DNA of 64,000 nucleotides from Mycolicibacterium diernhoferi (GCF_019456655.1 NZ_CP080332.1:1984001-2048000), one strand, 5' to 3'. Shown: positions 53,848 to 64,000, numbered from the stretch's first letter. Notes: generated from the sequence alone by a model not told the origin. Numbers and translations: made by a program.

Positions 53848-55023
53848 TCAGCCGTTGAGGCCCATCATCTCCTCATAGCCGTCGTAATCGGGCTTCATCG
53901 CGGCGGCCACCAGCTCCCACAGCACCTCATCGGTGCCGCCGCCGACACGCGCCAGCTTCATATCGCGCCACCACTGTCCCAGCGGGGTCTCGTCCACCAG
54001 ATAGCCTGTGCCGCCGAAGATGTGCATGCACTCGGAGACGACCTCCTCGCCGAGGCGGGCCGCGCACACCTTCATCGCGGCCGCGGTGCGCAGGTCCAGC
54101 TTGCCGCCCACCCCGATCCCGGTAAGCGCGTGGCGCAGCATGTCGGCCCGGGCCTGCAGATCGGCCATCCGCATCCGCAGTGCCTGGTGCTCATAGAGGG
54201 TGTGCCCGAACTGGCGGCGGTTCATCATGCGGGCCAACGTGATTCCGAGGATCCGCTGGCAGCTGCCGGAGATCTGCCCGGCCACCGACATGCGCTCATG
54301 GGCCAGCCCCCAGGAGATGGCGGCCAGCCCGATCCCGGCGCGGGCCACCAACGCATCGGCGGGCACCCAGGTGTCGATGTGCACGGCCGCGGTGTCCAGC
54401 GGCCCGTTGCCGACCTTGGTGTAGGGCTTCTGTACCTGCACACCCGGATCGTCCAACGGGACCGCGATGACGACGACGTTGCCGTGCTTGCTGTCCGGAT
54501 CGTTGTCGACGTTGCGGGCCACCGCCAGCACGTAATCGGCGATGGGGGATAGCGAGACGAACTTCTTGACGCCCTTGACCTCGAAACCGTCACGCACCGA
54601 ACGAACTTTGGTCTCGACGATCTGCAGGTCGGATCCGCCGGACTCCTCGGAGGCCCCGACACACAGCACCGCGTCCCCGTGGATGGCCCGCTCGGCGATG
54701 TCGCGCAGGTGGTCGGTGCGGGCGAAGCGGCGCAGCAGCGCGATGGCCGAGTCGTGCAGGCTCACCCCGACGGCGATACCGCCGGAACCCAGCCGGCCCA
54801 GCCGCTCGGCCAGGGCGATCACCTTGGCCACATCGGGCTGGGTGTCCTGACCCCATTTGGCGGTGAAAACGCCCTCCTTGGCCAGGTATTCGAGCAGTTC
54901 GCGGGGGAACTTCTCGGTCCGTTCGGCTTCGGCGGTCCATTCCTTGACCCGGTCGTCGAAGACCCGGTCCAGCAATTCGTTGAATTCGTCGAGCGAGGCC
55001 GACCGGGATGGTGCTGCAGTCAC
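53848..55023 (-). CDS. mbtN: Mycobactin acyl-ACP dehydrogenase MbtN
   Basis: 391 residues, acyl-CoA dehydrogenase fold. FAD-binding and substrate elements are seen in [15 protein letters not shown] and [17 protein letters not shown], and the C-terminal helical bundle holds [20 protein letters not shown]. MbtN introduces the alpha,beta double bond of the mycobactin acyl chain. It overlaps mbtL by 4 nt and is convergent with mbtK. Confidence 0.9.
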   Translation of the reverse strand: MTAAPSRSASLDEFNELLDRVFDDRVKEWTAEAERTEKFPRELLEYLAKEGVFTAKWGQDTQPDVAKVIALAERLGRLGSGGIAVGVSLHDSAIALLRRFARTDHLRDIAERAIHGDAVLCVGASEESGGSDLQIVETKVRSVRDGFEVKGVKKFVSLSPIADYVLAVARNVDNDPDSKHGNVVVIAVPLDDPGVQVQKPYTKVGNGPLDTAAVHIDTWVPADALVARAGIGLAAISWGLAHERMSVAGQISGSCQRILGITLARMMNRRQFGHTLYEHQALRMRMADLQARADMLRHALTGIGVGGKLDLRTAAAMKVCAARLGEEVVSECMHIFGGTGYLVDETPLGQWWRDMKLARVGGGTDEVLWELVAAAMKPDYDGYEEMMGLNG

Positions 55024-55289
55024 GAGTTGGCCTGATCCACAGGCAGTTTGGCCAGCACGATGGCTTCCAGCTCGCCGACGGTCTCGCAGCTGAGCAGGTC
55101 TTCCTCCGACAGCGTCGCACCGAGACGGTCCTCGATGGCCACCATGCCGACAGCGAAGGCGACCGAGTCCATGCCGACATCGTCGACCAATCGGGAGTCG
55201 CGGGTCACCCGGCTCACATCGATGTTCAGCTCGTCGCGCAGGATGGCCAGGAGCTCCGGATTGACCGCTTCGGGCTGTGACAGTTCCAT
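55020..55289 (-). CDS. mbtL: Mycobactin acyl carrier protein MbtL
   Basis: 89 residues, an acyl carrier protein. The phosphopantetheine attachment serine is in [12 protein letters not shown]. It carries the fatty acid desaturated by MbtN and transferred by MbtK. An iron box and -10 lie directly upstream. In M. tuberculosis mbtM sits between mbtL and mbtN; here the two overlap by 4 nt, so no mbtM can lie between them. Confidence 0.9.
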   Translation of the reverse strand: MELSQPEAVNPELLAILRDELNIDVSRVTRDSRLVDDVGMDSVAFAVGMVAIEDRLGATLSEEDLLSCETVGELEAIVLAKLPVDQANS

Positions 55290-55311
55290 GGTCGGCGACC
55301 CTACACCGGAG

Positions 55312-55317
55312 ATTTTA
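55312..55317 (-). promoter_or_regulatory. Putative -10 (TAAAAT) of mbtL-mbtN
   Basis: TAAAAT on the minus strand fits TAnnnT and abuts the iron box, so bound IdeR would block polymerase. Confidence 0.5.
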
Positions 55318-55318
55318 C

Positions 55319-55337
55319 TCAGGGTAGCCTTACCGAA
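55319..55337 (-). promoter_or_regulatory. IdeR iron box upstream of mbtL
   Basis: Read on the minus strand, TTCGGTAAGGCTACCCTGA matches the IdeR consensus TTAGGTTAGGCTAACCTAA at 15 of 19 positions, including the AGGCTA core. It sits 30 nt before the mbtL ATG. IdeR-Fe represses mycobactin genes when iron is sufficient. Confidence 0.75.
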
Positions 55338-55345
55338 GGTGGTCG

Positions 55346-56398
55346 TCAGCGCGTCGGGTCGGCCAGGGTGAGGCCACCGTTTCGCACACCCCCGTCGATG
55401 GTGACCATCGCGGGCACGAGTTCACTGGTGACCAGGCCATGCGCCCCGGTCAGTTCGTCGATCAGGTCGAAATGCGCCGCGATCCGGTCCGCGCTGTCGA
55501 GCACCACGGTTGTGACCGGAACCTCACGGCCGAGTTGAAACAGCTTGTCGCCGTGCGGCTCGTGAGCGCCGTGGAATCCCCAGATCCCGCGCAGCACGGT
55601 GGCCCCGGCGGACGCCCGCCCGGCGCGCAACGCATCCACCACCCGGCGGTGGATGGGGGCGCCGTCGGCCCGCTGGGCTTCCAAGGTGTGGATGGTGAGT
55701 TTCTGCCACAGCGGTACCCCGCGGGCATCGGTCGCCGGCAGCGCGGCGGGCCGGCCGATCACCCGGCCGTCGCGTTTGCACACCTGGAGGCGTTCCACGG
55801 TCGTCACGGCCGTCGGCAGCAGTTCGCGCAGTCGGGGCAGGGCCGCCGTCACCTGCGCGGTGTCCCCGACGGCGAGGATCATCACCGGCACCTCGGTGTT
55901 GGTGCTGAAGAACCGGGCCCGCCGCCGGATGCCGTGCTCGGTCCCGTCCACACCGAGAAACGTTGTGGCGCCTGCGAACCCGAGTAGATACAGCAGTGCG
56001 CAGATCTCCCGGTAGGCGGGTCGGCCGGCGATCCGGGTCTGGCGCCCGACGTACACGGTCAGCTTGGCCGAGCCGGTGCCGACGGGGACGGTGGTCGAGG
56101 CTCGCTCGAGGGTCACCACACCGCGGGACAGCGCCGCGGCCACCGGCTCGGCCAGCGCCTGGATGCGTTCGGCGCGGTCCACCGCGGCCAACGCCACCGG
56201 CAGATCCTCCGAGGTGGACAGCGTGCGGTCGGTCCGCAGTTGATGGCTGGGCCCGAATCCGCCGATGCCGCGCAGCACGACGCTGTCGGCCACCTCGGCC
56301 CGGCCGAGCCGGTCCAGCAGTTCGTCGGCGAGGAACCCGCGCCCGCCGCGCGAGCGCTCCCCGAAATAGGCGGTCAGCTTCAGCAGGTCGGTGCTCAC
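55346..56398 (-). CDS. DUF190 protein with repeated domains
   Basis: 350 residues made of tandem DUF190 units: LLKLTAYFGERSRGGRGF and VLRGIGGFG in the first, a central degenerate copy (KLTVYVGRQTRIAGRPAYRE), and LWQKLTIHTLE with VLRGIWGFHG in the last. DUF190 genes commonly accompany FluC/CrcB fluoride channels, and this one is 13 nt downstream of crcB2. Its biochemical role is not known; PII-like folds are reported for the family. Confidence 0.85.
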   Translation of the reverse strand: MSTDLLKLTAYFGERSRGGRGFLADELLDRLGRAEVADSVVLRGIGGFGPSHQLRTDRTLSTSEDLPVALAAVDRAERIQALAEPVAAALSRGVVTLERASTTVPVGTGSAKLTVYVGRQTRIAGRPAYREICALLYLLGFAGATTFLGVDGTEHGIRRRARFFSTNTEVPVMILAVGDTAQVTAALPRLRELLPTAVTTVERLQVCKRDGRVIGRPAALPATDARGVPLWQKLTIHTLEAQRADGAPIHRRVVDALRAGRASAGATVLRGIWGFHGAHEPHGDKLFQLGREVPVTTVVLDSADRIAAHFDLIDELTGAHGLVTSELVPAMVTIDGGVRNGGLTLADPTR

Positions 56399-56411
56399 AG
56401 TGCCACTCCGA

Positions 56412-56777
56412 TCACAGGAGCCCCCCCATCAGCTGGCCCAGCCAGGCCGCCAACAGTCCCAGCGCCACACTGGCGACGATATTCACCGTGGCGGGCCGGC
56501 GGCGGCGCTCCTCGGCCAGCCGGTGCGTCTCCAGCATCCAGGTCGAGAACGTGGTGTACGAGCCGACGAACGCGGTCCCGGCCAGCAGCGCGGCCTGCGG
56601 CCCGAGCGCCAGCGCGCCCAGGAACCCGAGCAACCAGGCGCCGCTGACGTTGACCGCGAGCGTGCCGAGCGGGAACCCGGTCGCGAGGCGCCGCGATACG
56701 GCGCGGTCGACGAGGTACCGGCACACCGCCCCCAGACCGCCGAGGACCAGCACCGCACCCCACAGCAGCGCCGTCAC
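56412..56777 (-). CDS. crcB: Fluoride channel subunit FluC/CrcB (second copy)
   Basis: 121 residues with four membrane helices. The FluC signatures [27 protein letters not shown] (with the conserved Asn) and [12 protein letters not shown] (Phe-box) are intact. The GTG start at 56777 overlaps the stop of the upstream copy by 4 nt (GTGA). Two unequal FluC genes in tandem usually form a heterodimeric fluoride exporter. Confidence 0.92.
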   Translation of the reverse strand: MTALLWGAVLVLGGLGAVCRYLVDRAVSRRLATGFPLGTLAVNVSGAWLLGFLGALALGPQAALLAGTAFVGSYTTFSTWMLETHRLAEERRRRPATVNIVASVALGLLAAWLGQLMGGLL

Positions 56778-57169
56778 CGCAGTGCGGCCCGTCGGACCAG
56801 GGCGGTGCTCAGCTGCATGGTCAGCAGCCCCAACCCGACGCTCGCCACGGTGTAGCCGGCGGCCAGCAGATAGTGGCCGTGCTCCAGCATCCCGATGGTC
56901 TCGACCTGCATGGTGGAGAAGGTGGTGAGCCCGCCGCACAGCCCGGTGCCCAGCAGCGGCCGGCGATACGCGGACACGGGCAGCCGTTCCAGCAGCCGGG
57001 TGGTGAAGTAACCCAGCAGCGCGGCGCCGGCGATGTTGACGATGAAGGTCGCCCACGGCCAGTGCCCGGGCGGCACCGCGAGCAGATGGCTCAGCGCGGC
57101 GCGGGCCAGCGTGCCCAGCGCGCCCCCGGCGAACACCGCCGCCAGTTCCCGCCGGTCCGTGAGCGCCAC
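56774..57169 (-). CDS. crcB: Fluoride channel subunit FluC/CrcB (first copy)
   Basis: 131 residues, four membrane helices; [28 protein letters not shown] and [15 protein letters not shown] are the FluC motifs. The GTG start at 57169 has no good ribosome site but TACATACT lies about 7 nt upstream, suggesting a leaderless transcript. It heads the crcB-crcB-DUF190 operon. I did not see a fluoride riboswitch in the 48 bp before it. Confidence 0.9.
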   Translation of the reverse strand: MALTDRRELAAVFAGGALGTLARAALSHLLAVPPGHWPWATFIVNIAGAALLGYFTTRLLERLPVSAYRRPLLGTGLCGGLTTFSTMQVETIGMLEHGHYLLAAGYTVASVGLGLLTMQLSTALVRRAALR

Positions 57170-57217
57170 ACCGCAAAGTATGTACGCCGACGGGCCGACA
57201 AGTAAGGTCGGCTCACA

Positions 57218-60200
57218 ATGATGGCGCACGATCAGCCCGCGGTGCGGATCTCCGTGCTGGGCCCGGTCCGGGCGTGGGTCAACGGGCAGCCGGTCGATCT
57301 GGCCGGGCCCAAGCAGCGCTCGGTGCTCGTGCGGCTGGTGCTCGCCCACGGCGACGTGGTGTCGGTGGACCGGCTCATCGAGGATCTGTGGGCGGGGGAG
57401 CCGCCGCCCAAGGCGTTGGCCGCGCTGCAGGCCTACATCTCGCACCTGCGCCGGGTGCTCGAACCCGGGCGTGCGCGCCGCGCCGCGGCCACCGTGATCG
57501 TCAGCGCCGCCCCCGGCTACTGCCTGCGGCTGCCCGAGGACGCCGTCGACATCTGGTCGCTGGAGGCCCGGATCGCCGCGGCCGAACAGCGCACCGATAC
57601 CCACGCCCGGGCGGCCATGCTGGAAGAGGTGGTCGCCGACTGGTCCGGCGATCCCTACGTCGAGGTCCGCGATGCGCTGTGGGCGGCGCCCGAGGTGGCC
57701 CGGCTGACAGAGCTGCAGCTCTCGGTCCTCGAGGCGCACGCCGCCGCGCAGTCCGCGCTGGGCCGGCACGCCGTGGTGGCCCGGGTGCTGGAGGCGCCGG
57801 TGCGCGATCACCCGGACCGGGAAACCGCGGCCTGCCTGCTGGCCGTCGCGCGGTACCGGCTGGGTCATCAGGCCGCCGCACTGGAGGTGTTGCGGCGCAC
57901 CAGCGACTACCTCGTCGACGAACTCGGTCTGGAGCCGGGCCGGGCGCTGCGGAACCTGGAACGCGACATCCTGCGGCAAGCCGATCACCTCGATCCGATC
58001 GCGGCGGCCCCCACACCGACCGCGGCGCCGCTGGAAGCTCCGCATCCGGCCCCGGACAACGCCACCCGCGGCCGGGCCGACGAACTCGCGGCCATCGAGG
58101 CGGCCGCCGGGTCCGCGCTGCGCGGCGGACTGCGGGTGGTGTGGATCGGCGGCGAGGCCGGGGCCGGCAAGACCACGGTCGTCGAGACGGCGGCCGCCCG
58201 GCTGCGCGACTCCGGGTGGACGGTGGCCGCCGGGCGCAGCCCCGAGGTCGACGGCGCCCCACCGGGCTGGGCCTGGACCGAAGTACTGGCGCCGTTCACC
58301 GGCCGGATCGGCCGGACGCCCCACGCCGAGGCGCTGGCCCCGCTGCTGCACGACGGCCGGTCATCGGGCCCACAGACCGCCGACGGCACGGTGTTCTGGA
58401 TCGCGCACGCCCTGGCCGAGGTGCTCGGGCAGGCCGCCGCCGAGGCGCCGCTGCTCATCCTGCTCGACGACCTGCACCGCACCGACGGCCTGACCCTGGA
58501 GTTGTTGCGGCTCACCGCCGACCGGCTCGGTGACGGCCGGATGCTCGTCATCGGCACCTACCGGCCCTCGGAGTCCGGTGCCGAACTCGGTCAGGCGCGC
58601 GCCGCCCTGGCCAACCACACCGCCGCCCACCTGCTGCTGACCGGCCTCGACGACGCCGCGCTCACCGCGCTGGCCACCGATTGCGGACTGCCCGCGGTGA
58701 CGCGGGAGACCCTGCGGCTGTTCCGCGAACGCACCGGCGGCAACCCGCTTTTCGTGCGGGAGCTGGCCCGGCTGATGGTGGCCGAGGGCATCGACGCCGC
58801 GCACGGCGGTGTGCCGGCCGGGGTGGGGGACGTGTTGCGCCGCAGACTGGCCCGGCTCCCACCGCAGACTGCGACCGCACTGCGCCAGGCCGCGGTGCTG
58901 GGCCGTGAGGTCGACATCACCCTGCTCGGTGAGCTGGGCCGCACCGATGACGAGGAGTTGCTCGACGCGCTGGAACCGGCGGTGCTGGCCGGTCTGCTCG
59001 ACGAGCCGGTACCCGGTCGGATCCGGTTTGCGCACAACCTGATCCGCGACACCCTCTACGGCGACACCTCGGTGCTGCGGCGTTCCCGGCTGCACGCCGC
59101 CGCGCTGGACCTGCTGCGCCGGCCCGGTCGCGGCGCCGATTCCGCGTCGCTGGCGTATCACGCCGTCGCGGCCGCCACCGCCGACACCGCGACCGAGGCA
59201 GCCGGGTTCGCGATGGCCGCGGCGCGCGACGCCGATGCGGTCGGCGCCCCGGTGGAGGCGGCGCGGCAGTACCGGGCCGCGGTGCGGATGTTCGGGCTCG
59301 CCGGGGCCGAGCACGCCGCGACCGTGCCGGCCCGCTGCGGCCTGATCGCCGCGCTGGCGCGGGCCGGTGACGCGCTGGCGTCGCGGGAAGAGTTGCACGA
59401 CACCCTGATCGCGGTCGGGGAGCACGACGAACTCGCGGTGCGGGCGCTGACCGCCTCGGACAGCCCGCTGGTCTGGCGGGTCCGCGCCGGTGACCACATC
59501 GACCCCGTCATCGTCGACCCGCTGCGGCGCGCCCTCGGGCGTGACCAGACCCCGCACACCCGGGCCCGGTTGCTGATGACCCTGTTCACCGAAACCGAAG
59601 GCGCCGAACACGGCACGGCGCTGGCAGCCAGCGTCGAAGCGCTCGAGCTGTCCAGGACGCTGCACGCGCAGGACCCGGTCGCGCATCAACGCCTGCTGTG
59701 CGCCGCGCTCAATGTCCGGGCCTTCGCCTGTCTGGGTCCGGATCACGCCGAGCAACGGGAAGCCATTGTGGCCGAGCTGCTCTCGGTGGCCGAAGCCTAT
59801 GACGCCATCGACTATCAGGCGGTCGCGCACTGGTTCGCGTTCCTCGACGCCGCCGGGCGTTCGGATCTGGCCGGAGCGGTCCGGCACGTCGATGCCGCCG
59901 TGGCGCGTGCGGGCACCGGCCAGATCGGTTTCCTGCTCGGTGTGCTCGACGGGTTCGCCGCACAGCTGACCGTGCTGGCCGGTCGCACCGACGAGGGGGA
60001 GCGGCGCTACCTCGAGGTGGCCGCCAAACTGGCCGAGTACGGCGTCGCCAACGGAGCGTTGGTCGGCCTGATCGGCCGCATCAGCGCGAACCTGGTCCGC
60101 GGCAGCCTCGCCCCGATGGCCGACGAACTCGTCGCCGTGCACCATCAGGTGTCGCGGACCATCGCCGAGGGTGCCGCGCTGGCGCTGTACCAGGCGGGCA

Positions 60201-60523
60201 GGCCCGCGCAGGCCCAACAGATCTGGGCGCAGCGGATACCCGTCGAACGGTCCTACTACTTCGTGGCGACGGCGACCCTGCGGGCACACGCCGCCGTCGC
60301 ACTCGGCGACCTGGCCACCGCCACCGCCACCGCCGCGGAGCTGCTGCCGTACTCCGGGCGGATGGCCGGGCTGGACAACGGCACGCTGCTCACCGGTCCG
60401 GTGGACGCCGCCCTGGCGGCCGTGGCCGAGGCCACCGGCGACACCGAGGCCGCCGCCCGGTACCGGCGGGCGGCCGCCGAGCTGACCGAGCGGCTGAGCC
60501 GCGCGGCGCAGACCCTGATCTGA
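57218..60523 (+). CDS. BTAD/SARP-type regulator with AAA ATPase domain
   Basis: 1101 residues. The N-terminus is an OmpR-like winged helix ([20 protein letters not shown]) plus a bacterial transcriptional activation domain to about 250, as in AfsR/EmbR-type regulators. A LuxR-associated ATPase follows (Walker [11 protein letters not shown] with Lys318; [13 protein letters not shown]). The C-terminal 500 residues are TPR-like helices. No C-terminal LuxR HTH was seen. Target genes are unknown; divergent from the fluoride operon. Confidence 0.88.
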   Translation: MMAHDQPAVRISVLGPVRAWVNGQPVDLAGPKQRSVLVRLVLAHGDVVSVDRLIEDLWAGEPPPKALAALQAYISHLRRVLEPGRARRAAATVIVSAAPGYCLRLPEDAVDIWSLEARIAAAEQRTDTHARAAMLEEVVADWSGDPYVEVRDALWAAPEVARLTELQLSVLEAHAAAQSALGRHAVVARVLEAPVRDHPDRETAACLLAVARYRLGHQAAALEVLRRTSDYLVDELGLEPGRALRNLERDILRQADHLDPIAAAPTPTAAPLEAPHPAPDNATRGRADELAAIEAAAGSALRGGLRVVWIGGEAGAGKTTVVETAAARLRDSGWTVAAGRSPEVDGAPPGWAWTEVLAPFTGRIGRTPHAEALAPLLHDGRSSGPQTADGTVFWIAHALAEVLGQAAAEAPLLILLDDLHRTDGLTLELLRLTADRLGDGRMLVIGTYRPSESGAELGQARAALANHTAAHLLLTGLDDAALTALATDCGLPAVTRETLRLFRERTGGNPLFVRELARLMVAEGIDAAHGGVPAGVGDVLRRRLARLPPQTATALRQAAVLGREVDITLLGELGRTDDEELLDALEPAVLAGLLDEPVPGRIRFAHNLIRDTLYGDTSVLRRSRLHAAALDLLRRPGRGADSASLAYHAVAAATADTATEAAGFAMAAARDADAVGAPVEAARQYRAAVRMFGLAGAEHAATVPARCGLIAALARAGDALASREELHDTLIAVGEHDELAVRALTASDSPLVWRVRAGDHIDPVIVDPLRRALGRDQTPHTRARLLMTLFTETEGAEHGTALAASVEALELSRTLHAQDPVAHQRLLCAALNVRAFACLGPDHAEQREAIVAELLSVAEAYDAIDYQAVAHWFAFLDAAGRSDLAGAVRHVDAAVARAGTGQIGFLLGVLDGFAAQLTVLAGRTDEGERRYLEVAAKLAEYGVANGALVGLIGRISANLVRGSLAPMADELVAVHHQVSRTIAEGAALALYQAGRPAQAQQIWAQRIPVERSYYFVATATLRAHAAVALGDLATATATAAELLPYSGRMAGLDNGTLLTGPVDAALAAVAEATGDTEAAARYRRAAAELTERLSRAAQTLI

Positions 60524-60587
60524 CGGCGAAACTCGCGTACCCGTCGTGATTTCTGCCAGGGGAGCGACGGGTACGCGAGTTTCGCCG
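60524..60587. terminator. Perfect 23-bp inverted repeat between convergent genes
   Basis: Arms 60524-60546 and 60565-60587 are exact inverted copies (beginning CGGCGAAACTCGCGTACCCG) with an 18-nt loop. It begins immediately after the regulator stop and ends 8 nt before the hemerythrin stop, so it can terminate both. No U-tract follows. Length and perfection suggest a dispersed mycobacterial palindromic repeat. Confidence 0.65.
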
Positions 60588-60595
60588 CGCCAGGG

Positions 60596-61288
60596 TCAGC
60601 CGAACACCGCGGCTTCGAACTTGTTGTGCCGCCGGGCCAACACCCGCAGCAGGCCCACCAGTACCGGACTGAGACCGCCGATCAGCGTGGCGCGTTCGGC
60701 GTCGGTGGCCACCGCGAGGATCCGCGGCCCCTCGAACGACAGCCGCCCGGTGCGCTGTGCGGCCTTCTCCACCGCCTGCCAGTCCGTGCTGGACACGTAC
60801 CGCCGGATCACCGGGAACAGCTCGCGCTCCTCGTCGGCGATGTGCGCGGCCAGCAGCCGGTGCAGATCGGCCAGGCCGGCGGCCAGTGGCCGGGCCATCT
60901 CGGGGTCGCCGCTGCGCCCGAACGCCGCGGCGGCCGCCCGCAGCCGGTCCAGCCGCGGGTCCAGGGCGGCGTGATCCTCGGTCAGTTCGCTCAGGTCGAT
61001 GAAGTCGCCCGCCGCGGCCTGGATCACCGGCCACAGCACGTCGTCCTCCATGGTGTGGTGGTGATGGATCGACTCGCACATCAGCGCGACGTAGCGGGCG
61101 ATGGCGCGGGCACGCCGGGGCGCACAGGGCAGCCGGCGCTGGGCGACCGCGGTGGTCAGGTCCGCGAGCCGGGCGGTATCGGTGACCATGGCGCGGTGGG
61201 TCAGGGTGATACCGCTGAGGTCGGGGTCCGGGTCCCCGGGACGACGCGCGGAGACGGCGGGCTGGGCTGATCGTGGTGTGTCGGTCAT
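60596..61288 (-). CDS. Hemerythrin HHE-domain protein
   Basis: 230 residues. The His/Glu ligand pattern of a di-iron hemerythrin-like bundle is seen in [26 protein letters not shown] and [17 protein letters not shown]. The C-terminal part ([19 protein letters not shown]) is typical of mycobacterial hemerythrin-like proteins linked to oxidative or nitrosative stress. ATG at 61288. Confidence 0.9.
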   Translation of the reverse strand: MTDTPRSAQPAVSARRPGDPDPDLSGITLTHRAMVTDTARLADLTTAVAQRRLPCAPRRARAIARYVALMCESIHHHHTMEDDVLWPVIQAAAGDFIDLSELTEDHAALDPRLDRLRAAAAAFGRSGDPEMARPLAAGLADLHRLLAAHIADEERELFPVIRRYVSSTDWQAVEKAAQRTGRLSFEGPRILAVATDAERATLIGGLSPVLVGLLRVLARRHNKFEAAVFG

Positions 61289-61382
61289 GCCGGCCACCTT
61301 GTCCTGGCCCACTTGCGACGAACTTGTGGTCGGCTTGGGGTCAGGACAAGACACCGGCGCCGCGGGTAGGCAGGATGGACCC

Positions 61383-63017
61383 ATGGTGGCCAATCCGCGA
61401 GCCGGGCAGCCGGCACAGCCCGAAGATCTCATCGACCTTGCGCATCTGGTCACCGCGTATTACACGGTGCAACCCGATCCCGACGACGTCGCCCAGCAGG
61501 TGGTGTTCGGCACCTCCGGCCATCGCGGCTCGGCACTGGACGGCGCGTTCAACGAGGCGCACATCCTGGCCACCACCCAGGCCATCGTGGAGTACCGGGC
61601 GGCCCAGGGCACCACCGGTCCGCTGTTCCTGGGCCGCGACACCCACGCGCTGAGCGAACCGGCCTGGGTGTCGGCGCTGGAGGTGCTGGCGGCCAACGAC
61701 GTGGTCGCCATGATCGACGCCGCCGACCGGTACACCCCGACCCCGGCGGTCAGCCACGCCATCCTGACCTTCAACCGGGGCCGCGACACCGACCTGGCCG
61801 ACGGCATCGTGGTCACCCCGTCGCACAACCCGCCGCGCGACGGCGGCTTCAAGTACAACCCGCCCAACGGCGGGCCCGCCGACTCGGACGCCACCGGTGT
61901 GATCGCCAAGCGCGCCAACGAGATTCTGCGTGAAGGCATCCGGGCGGTGAAACGGGTCCCGTTGTCCCGGGCGGTGCAGGTCGCGCAGCGCCACGACTAT
62001 CTCAACGCCTACGTGGCCGATCTGCCCAACGTGGTGAACCTGCACGCGATCCGCGCCCAGGGGGTGCGCATCGGCGCCGACCCGCTGGGCGGGGCCAGCG
62101 TCGACTACTGGGGCGCGATCGCCGAAACCCACAACCTGGACCTGACGGTGGTGAACCCGCTCGTCGACGCCACCTGGCGGTTCATGACGCTGGACACCGA
62201 CGGCAAGATCCGGATGGACTGCAGCTCACCGAACGCGATGGCCTCGCTGATCGCCAACCGGGACCGCTTCCAGATCGCCACCGGCAATGACGCCGACTCC
62301 GACCGGCACGGCATCGTCACCCCGGACGGTGGGCTGATGAACCCCAACCACTATCTGGCCGTGGCCATCGACTACCTGTACAGCCACCGGCCGGGCTGGG
62401 GGGCGGGTATCGCCGTCGGCAAGACCGCGGTCAGCAGTTCCATGATCGACCGGGTGGTGGCCGGGCTGGGACGCGAACTGGTCGAGGTGCCCGTCGGCTT
62501 CAAGTGGTTCGTGGACGGATTGGTGACCGGGACAATCGGTTTCGGTGGGGAGGAGAGCGCCGGGGCGTCGTTCCTGCGCACCGACGGGACGACCTGGACC
62601 ACCGACAAGGACGGCATCATCCTGGCGCTGCTGGCCTCGGAGATCCTGGCTGTCACCGGCTCCACCCCGTCGCAGCGCTACACCGAACTCGCCGAGCAGT
62701 ACGGGGCGCCCACCTACGCGCGCATCGACGCTCCCGCCGACCGCGACCAGAAGGCCCGGCTGGCCAAGCTGTCCGCCGAGCAGGTGAGCGCCACCGAACT
62801 GGCCGGCGAGCCGATCACCGCGAAGCTCACCACCGCACCCGGTAACGGCGCCGCGCTGGGCGGGCTGAAGGTGACCACCGAGAGCGCGTGGTTCGCCGCC
62901 CGCCCGTCGGGTACCGAGGATGTCTACAAGATCTACGCCGAGTCCTATCGGGGGCCCGCGCATCTGGCCGAGGTCCAGCAAGCCGCCAAGGATCTGGTGA
63001 CTACAGTCATCGGGTGA
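61383..63017 (+). CDS. pgm: Phosphoglucomutase (alpha-D-glucose-specific)
   Basis: 544 residues, normal for bacterial Pgm. [11 protein letters not shown] at the N-terminus, the phosphoserine loop [13 protein letters not shown] (Ser147), the Mg site [10 protein letters not shown], the sugar loop [10 protein letters not shown] and the C-terminal phosphate loop [10 protein letters not shown] are all present. It interconverts glucose-1-P and glucose-6-P for glycogen, trehalose and cell-wall sugars. The ATG at 61383 is followed by an alternative GTG. Confidence 0.95.
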   Translation: MVANPRAGQPAQPEDLIDLAHLVTAYYTVQPDPDDVAQQVVFGTSGHRGSALDGAFNEAHILATTQAIVEYRAAQGTTGPLFLGRDTHALSEPAWVSALEVLAANDVVAMIDAADRYTPTPAVSHAILTFNRGRDTDLADGIVVTPSHNPPRDGGFKYNPPNGGPADSDATGVIAKRANEILREGIRAVKRVPLSRAVQVAQRHDYLNAYVADLPNVVNLHAIRAQGVRIGADPLGGASVDYWGAIAETHNLDLTVVNPLVDATWRFMTLDTDGKIRMDCSSPNAMASLIANRDRFQIATGNDADSDRHGIVTPDGGLMNPNHYLAVAIDYLYSHRPGWGAGIAVGKTAVSSSMIDRVVAGLGRELVEVPVGFKWFVDGLVTGTIGFGGEESAGASFLRTDGTTWTTDKDGIILALLASEILAVTGSTPSQRYTELAEQYGAPTYARIDAPADRDQKARLAKLSAEQVSATELAGEPITAKLTTAPGNGAALGGLKVTTESAWFAARPSGTEDVYKIYAESYRGPAHLAEVQQAAKDLVTTVIG

Positions 63018-63019
63018 CC

Positions 63020-63083
63020 AGCGAGAAGCGAAGCGGGATCGCGCATCGGGAAATCGAGCGAGAAGCGAAGCGGGATCGCGCAT
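63020..63083. repeat. Two 27-bp direct repeats, 37-bp period
   Basis: AGCGAGAAGCGAAGCGGGAT followed by CGCGCAT occurs at 63020-63046 and again, exactly, at 63057-63083. The second copy ends in the first two bases of the MFS start codon. The unit contains purine-rich GAGAAG that could act as a ribosome site. Confidence 0.8.
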
Positions 63084-64000
63084 GAGCCCCGCCGGTGCAG
63101 AAGGCGACTGTACGGCCCCGGCCAAGCGGAAGCTCCCGCGCGAGGTATGGGTTCTGGTCGCGGCGAACGTGGTGGTGGCGCTGGGGTACGGCGTGGTGGC
63201 CCCGGTCCTGCCGCAGTACGCCCGCCACTTCGGTGTGAGCATCTCCGCGGCCACATTCGTCATCACCGCCTTCGCGGTGATGCGGCTGATCGGGGCGCCG
63301 CCGGCGGGGTTCCTGGTCCAGCGGCTGGGGGAGCGCCGCGTCTACATCAGCGGCCTGCTGATCGTGGCCGTCTCGACGGCGGCCTGTGCGCTCGCCGAAA
63401 CCTATTGGCAGCTCCTGCTGTTCCGGTCGCTGGGCGGAATCGGTTCGGCCATGTTCACGGTGTCCTCACTGGGACTGATGATCCGGATCTCGCCGGCCGA
63501 CGCGCGGGGACGGGTGGCGGGTCTGTTCTCCTCGGGCTTCATGATCGGTTCGGTGGGCGGGCCGGTCCTGGGCAGCCTGACCGCCGGATTCGGTCTGTCG
63601 GCGCCGTTCCTGATCTACGGTGCCGCTCTGCTGGTCGCCGCGGCCGTCGTCTTCGTCAGCCTGCGCCACTCGCATCTGGCCGCCGCCGAGGAGAACGTGG
63701 ATCCGCCGGTGCCGTTCGCGACGGTGTTCCGGCACGGGGCTTTCAAGGCGGCGCTGCTGTCCAACTTCGCCACCGGGTGGGCGTCGTTCGGGCTGCGGAT
63801 CGCCCTGGTCCCGCTGTTCGTGGTGGAGGTGTTGGGCCGCAGTCCGGGCGTGGCCGGGCTGGCGCTCACCGCGTTCGCGGTGGGCAATATCTCGGTGGTG
63901 GTCCCCAGCGGTTATCTGTCCGACCGGTTCGGCCGCCGCAGGCTGATGATCTTCGGGCTGCTGCTGGCCGCGGTGTCGACCGGTCTGGTGGGCTTCAGCG
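63082..64000 (+). CDS. MFS transporter (3' end beyond window)
   Basis: 306 codons visible, frame open to the window end. Repeated hydrophobic helices begin at about residue 22 (VWVLVAANVVVALGYGVVAP). Signature loops between helices 2-3 (GFLVQRLGERRVYISG) and 8-9 (GYLSDRFGRRRL) mark a drug-efflux-type major facilitator. The ATG is formed by the end of a 27-bp repeat. Substrate unknown. Confidence 0.88.
   Translation, partial: MSPAGAEGDCTAPAKRKLPREVWVLVAANVVVALGYGVVAPVLPQYARHFGVSISAATFVITAFAVMRLIGAPPAGFLVQRLGERRVYISGLLIVAVSTAACALAETYWQLLLFRSLGGIGSAMFTVSSLGLMIRISPADARGRVAGLFSSGFMIGSVGGPVLGSLTAGFGLSAPFLIYGAALLVAAAVVFVSLRHSHLAAAEENVDPPVPFATVFRHGAFKAALLSNFATGWASFGLRIALVPLFVVEVLGRSPGVAGLALTAFAVGNISVVVPSGYLSDRFGRRRLMIFGLLLAAVSTGLVGFS

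Noticed and set aside
57170..57217. Fluoride riboswitch before the crcB operon
   Set aside because: Only 48 bp are available and no conserved fluoride-aptamer pattern was recognised by eye.

Overview
The window is high-GC DNA from an actinomycete, almost certainly a Mycobacterium (Mycolicibacterium-like). It carries mycobactin genes (mbtK, mbtN, mbtL) with an IdeR-type iron box, a mycobacterial DUF7159-type protein, an LmeA-like lipid-binding protein, a lipoprotein L,D-transpeptidase with the SHGC motif, and several promoters that look leaderless. No rRNA, tRNA, CRISPR array, integrase or transposase was seen.

Positions 1-34,400 are an accessory region dominated by genome defence and toxin-antitoxin (TA) genes. 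A class 1 DISARM operon (drmD, cut by the window start, then drmMI, drmA, drmB, drmC) is followed by a convergent two-gene unit: a membrane/coiled-coil protein and a UvrD-type helicase with a RelE-like N-terminus. I regard this pair as a candidate undescribed defence module. Next comes a 2112-residue HEPN / transglutaminase-like / DUF4011 / helicase / Vsr-like protein of the Hhe type. It is translationally coupled to a 120-residue protein and followed by a HIRAN-DUF2510 protein. From 24.6 to 30.9 kb lie an MNT nucleotidyltransferase antitoxin with a wrecked HepT, a vWA protein, a divergent endonuclease-fold / membrane protein pair, an NrtR remnant, MazEF, an MNT fragment and a VapBC pair with a shortened toxin. 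From 30.9 to 34.4 kb lie a pRiA4b-ORF3-like protein, an HNH nuclease and an RNase HI-fold protein behind a short coupled leader ORF.

Four copies of one promoter-like element, TTGTCGGTG-N8-CATnCT with a conserved downstream CGGCTsGC, sit upstream of the Hhe operon, the endonuclease-fold gene, the divergent membrane protein and the RNase HI operon. The upstream part matches the mycobacterial RecA-independent (PafBC) DNA-damage promoter, so several of these genes may form one damage-induced regulon.

Positions 34.4-64 kb look like ordinary chromosome. They hold an MscS channel, a macro-domain protein, an L,D-transpeptidase, release factor 3, a YceI protein, a sulfatase, an LmeA-like protein and an N-acyl-D-amino-acid deacylase-type amidohydrolase. 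The GlcNAc locus has nagE divergent from crr-nagB-nagA. A patatin-like lipase, mycobactin acylation genes without mbtM between mbtL and mbtN, a two-gene FluC/CrcB plus DUF190 operon, a large BTAD/AAA regulator, a hemerythrin protein, phosphoglucomutase and the start of an MFS transporter complete the window.
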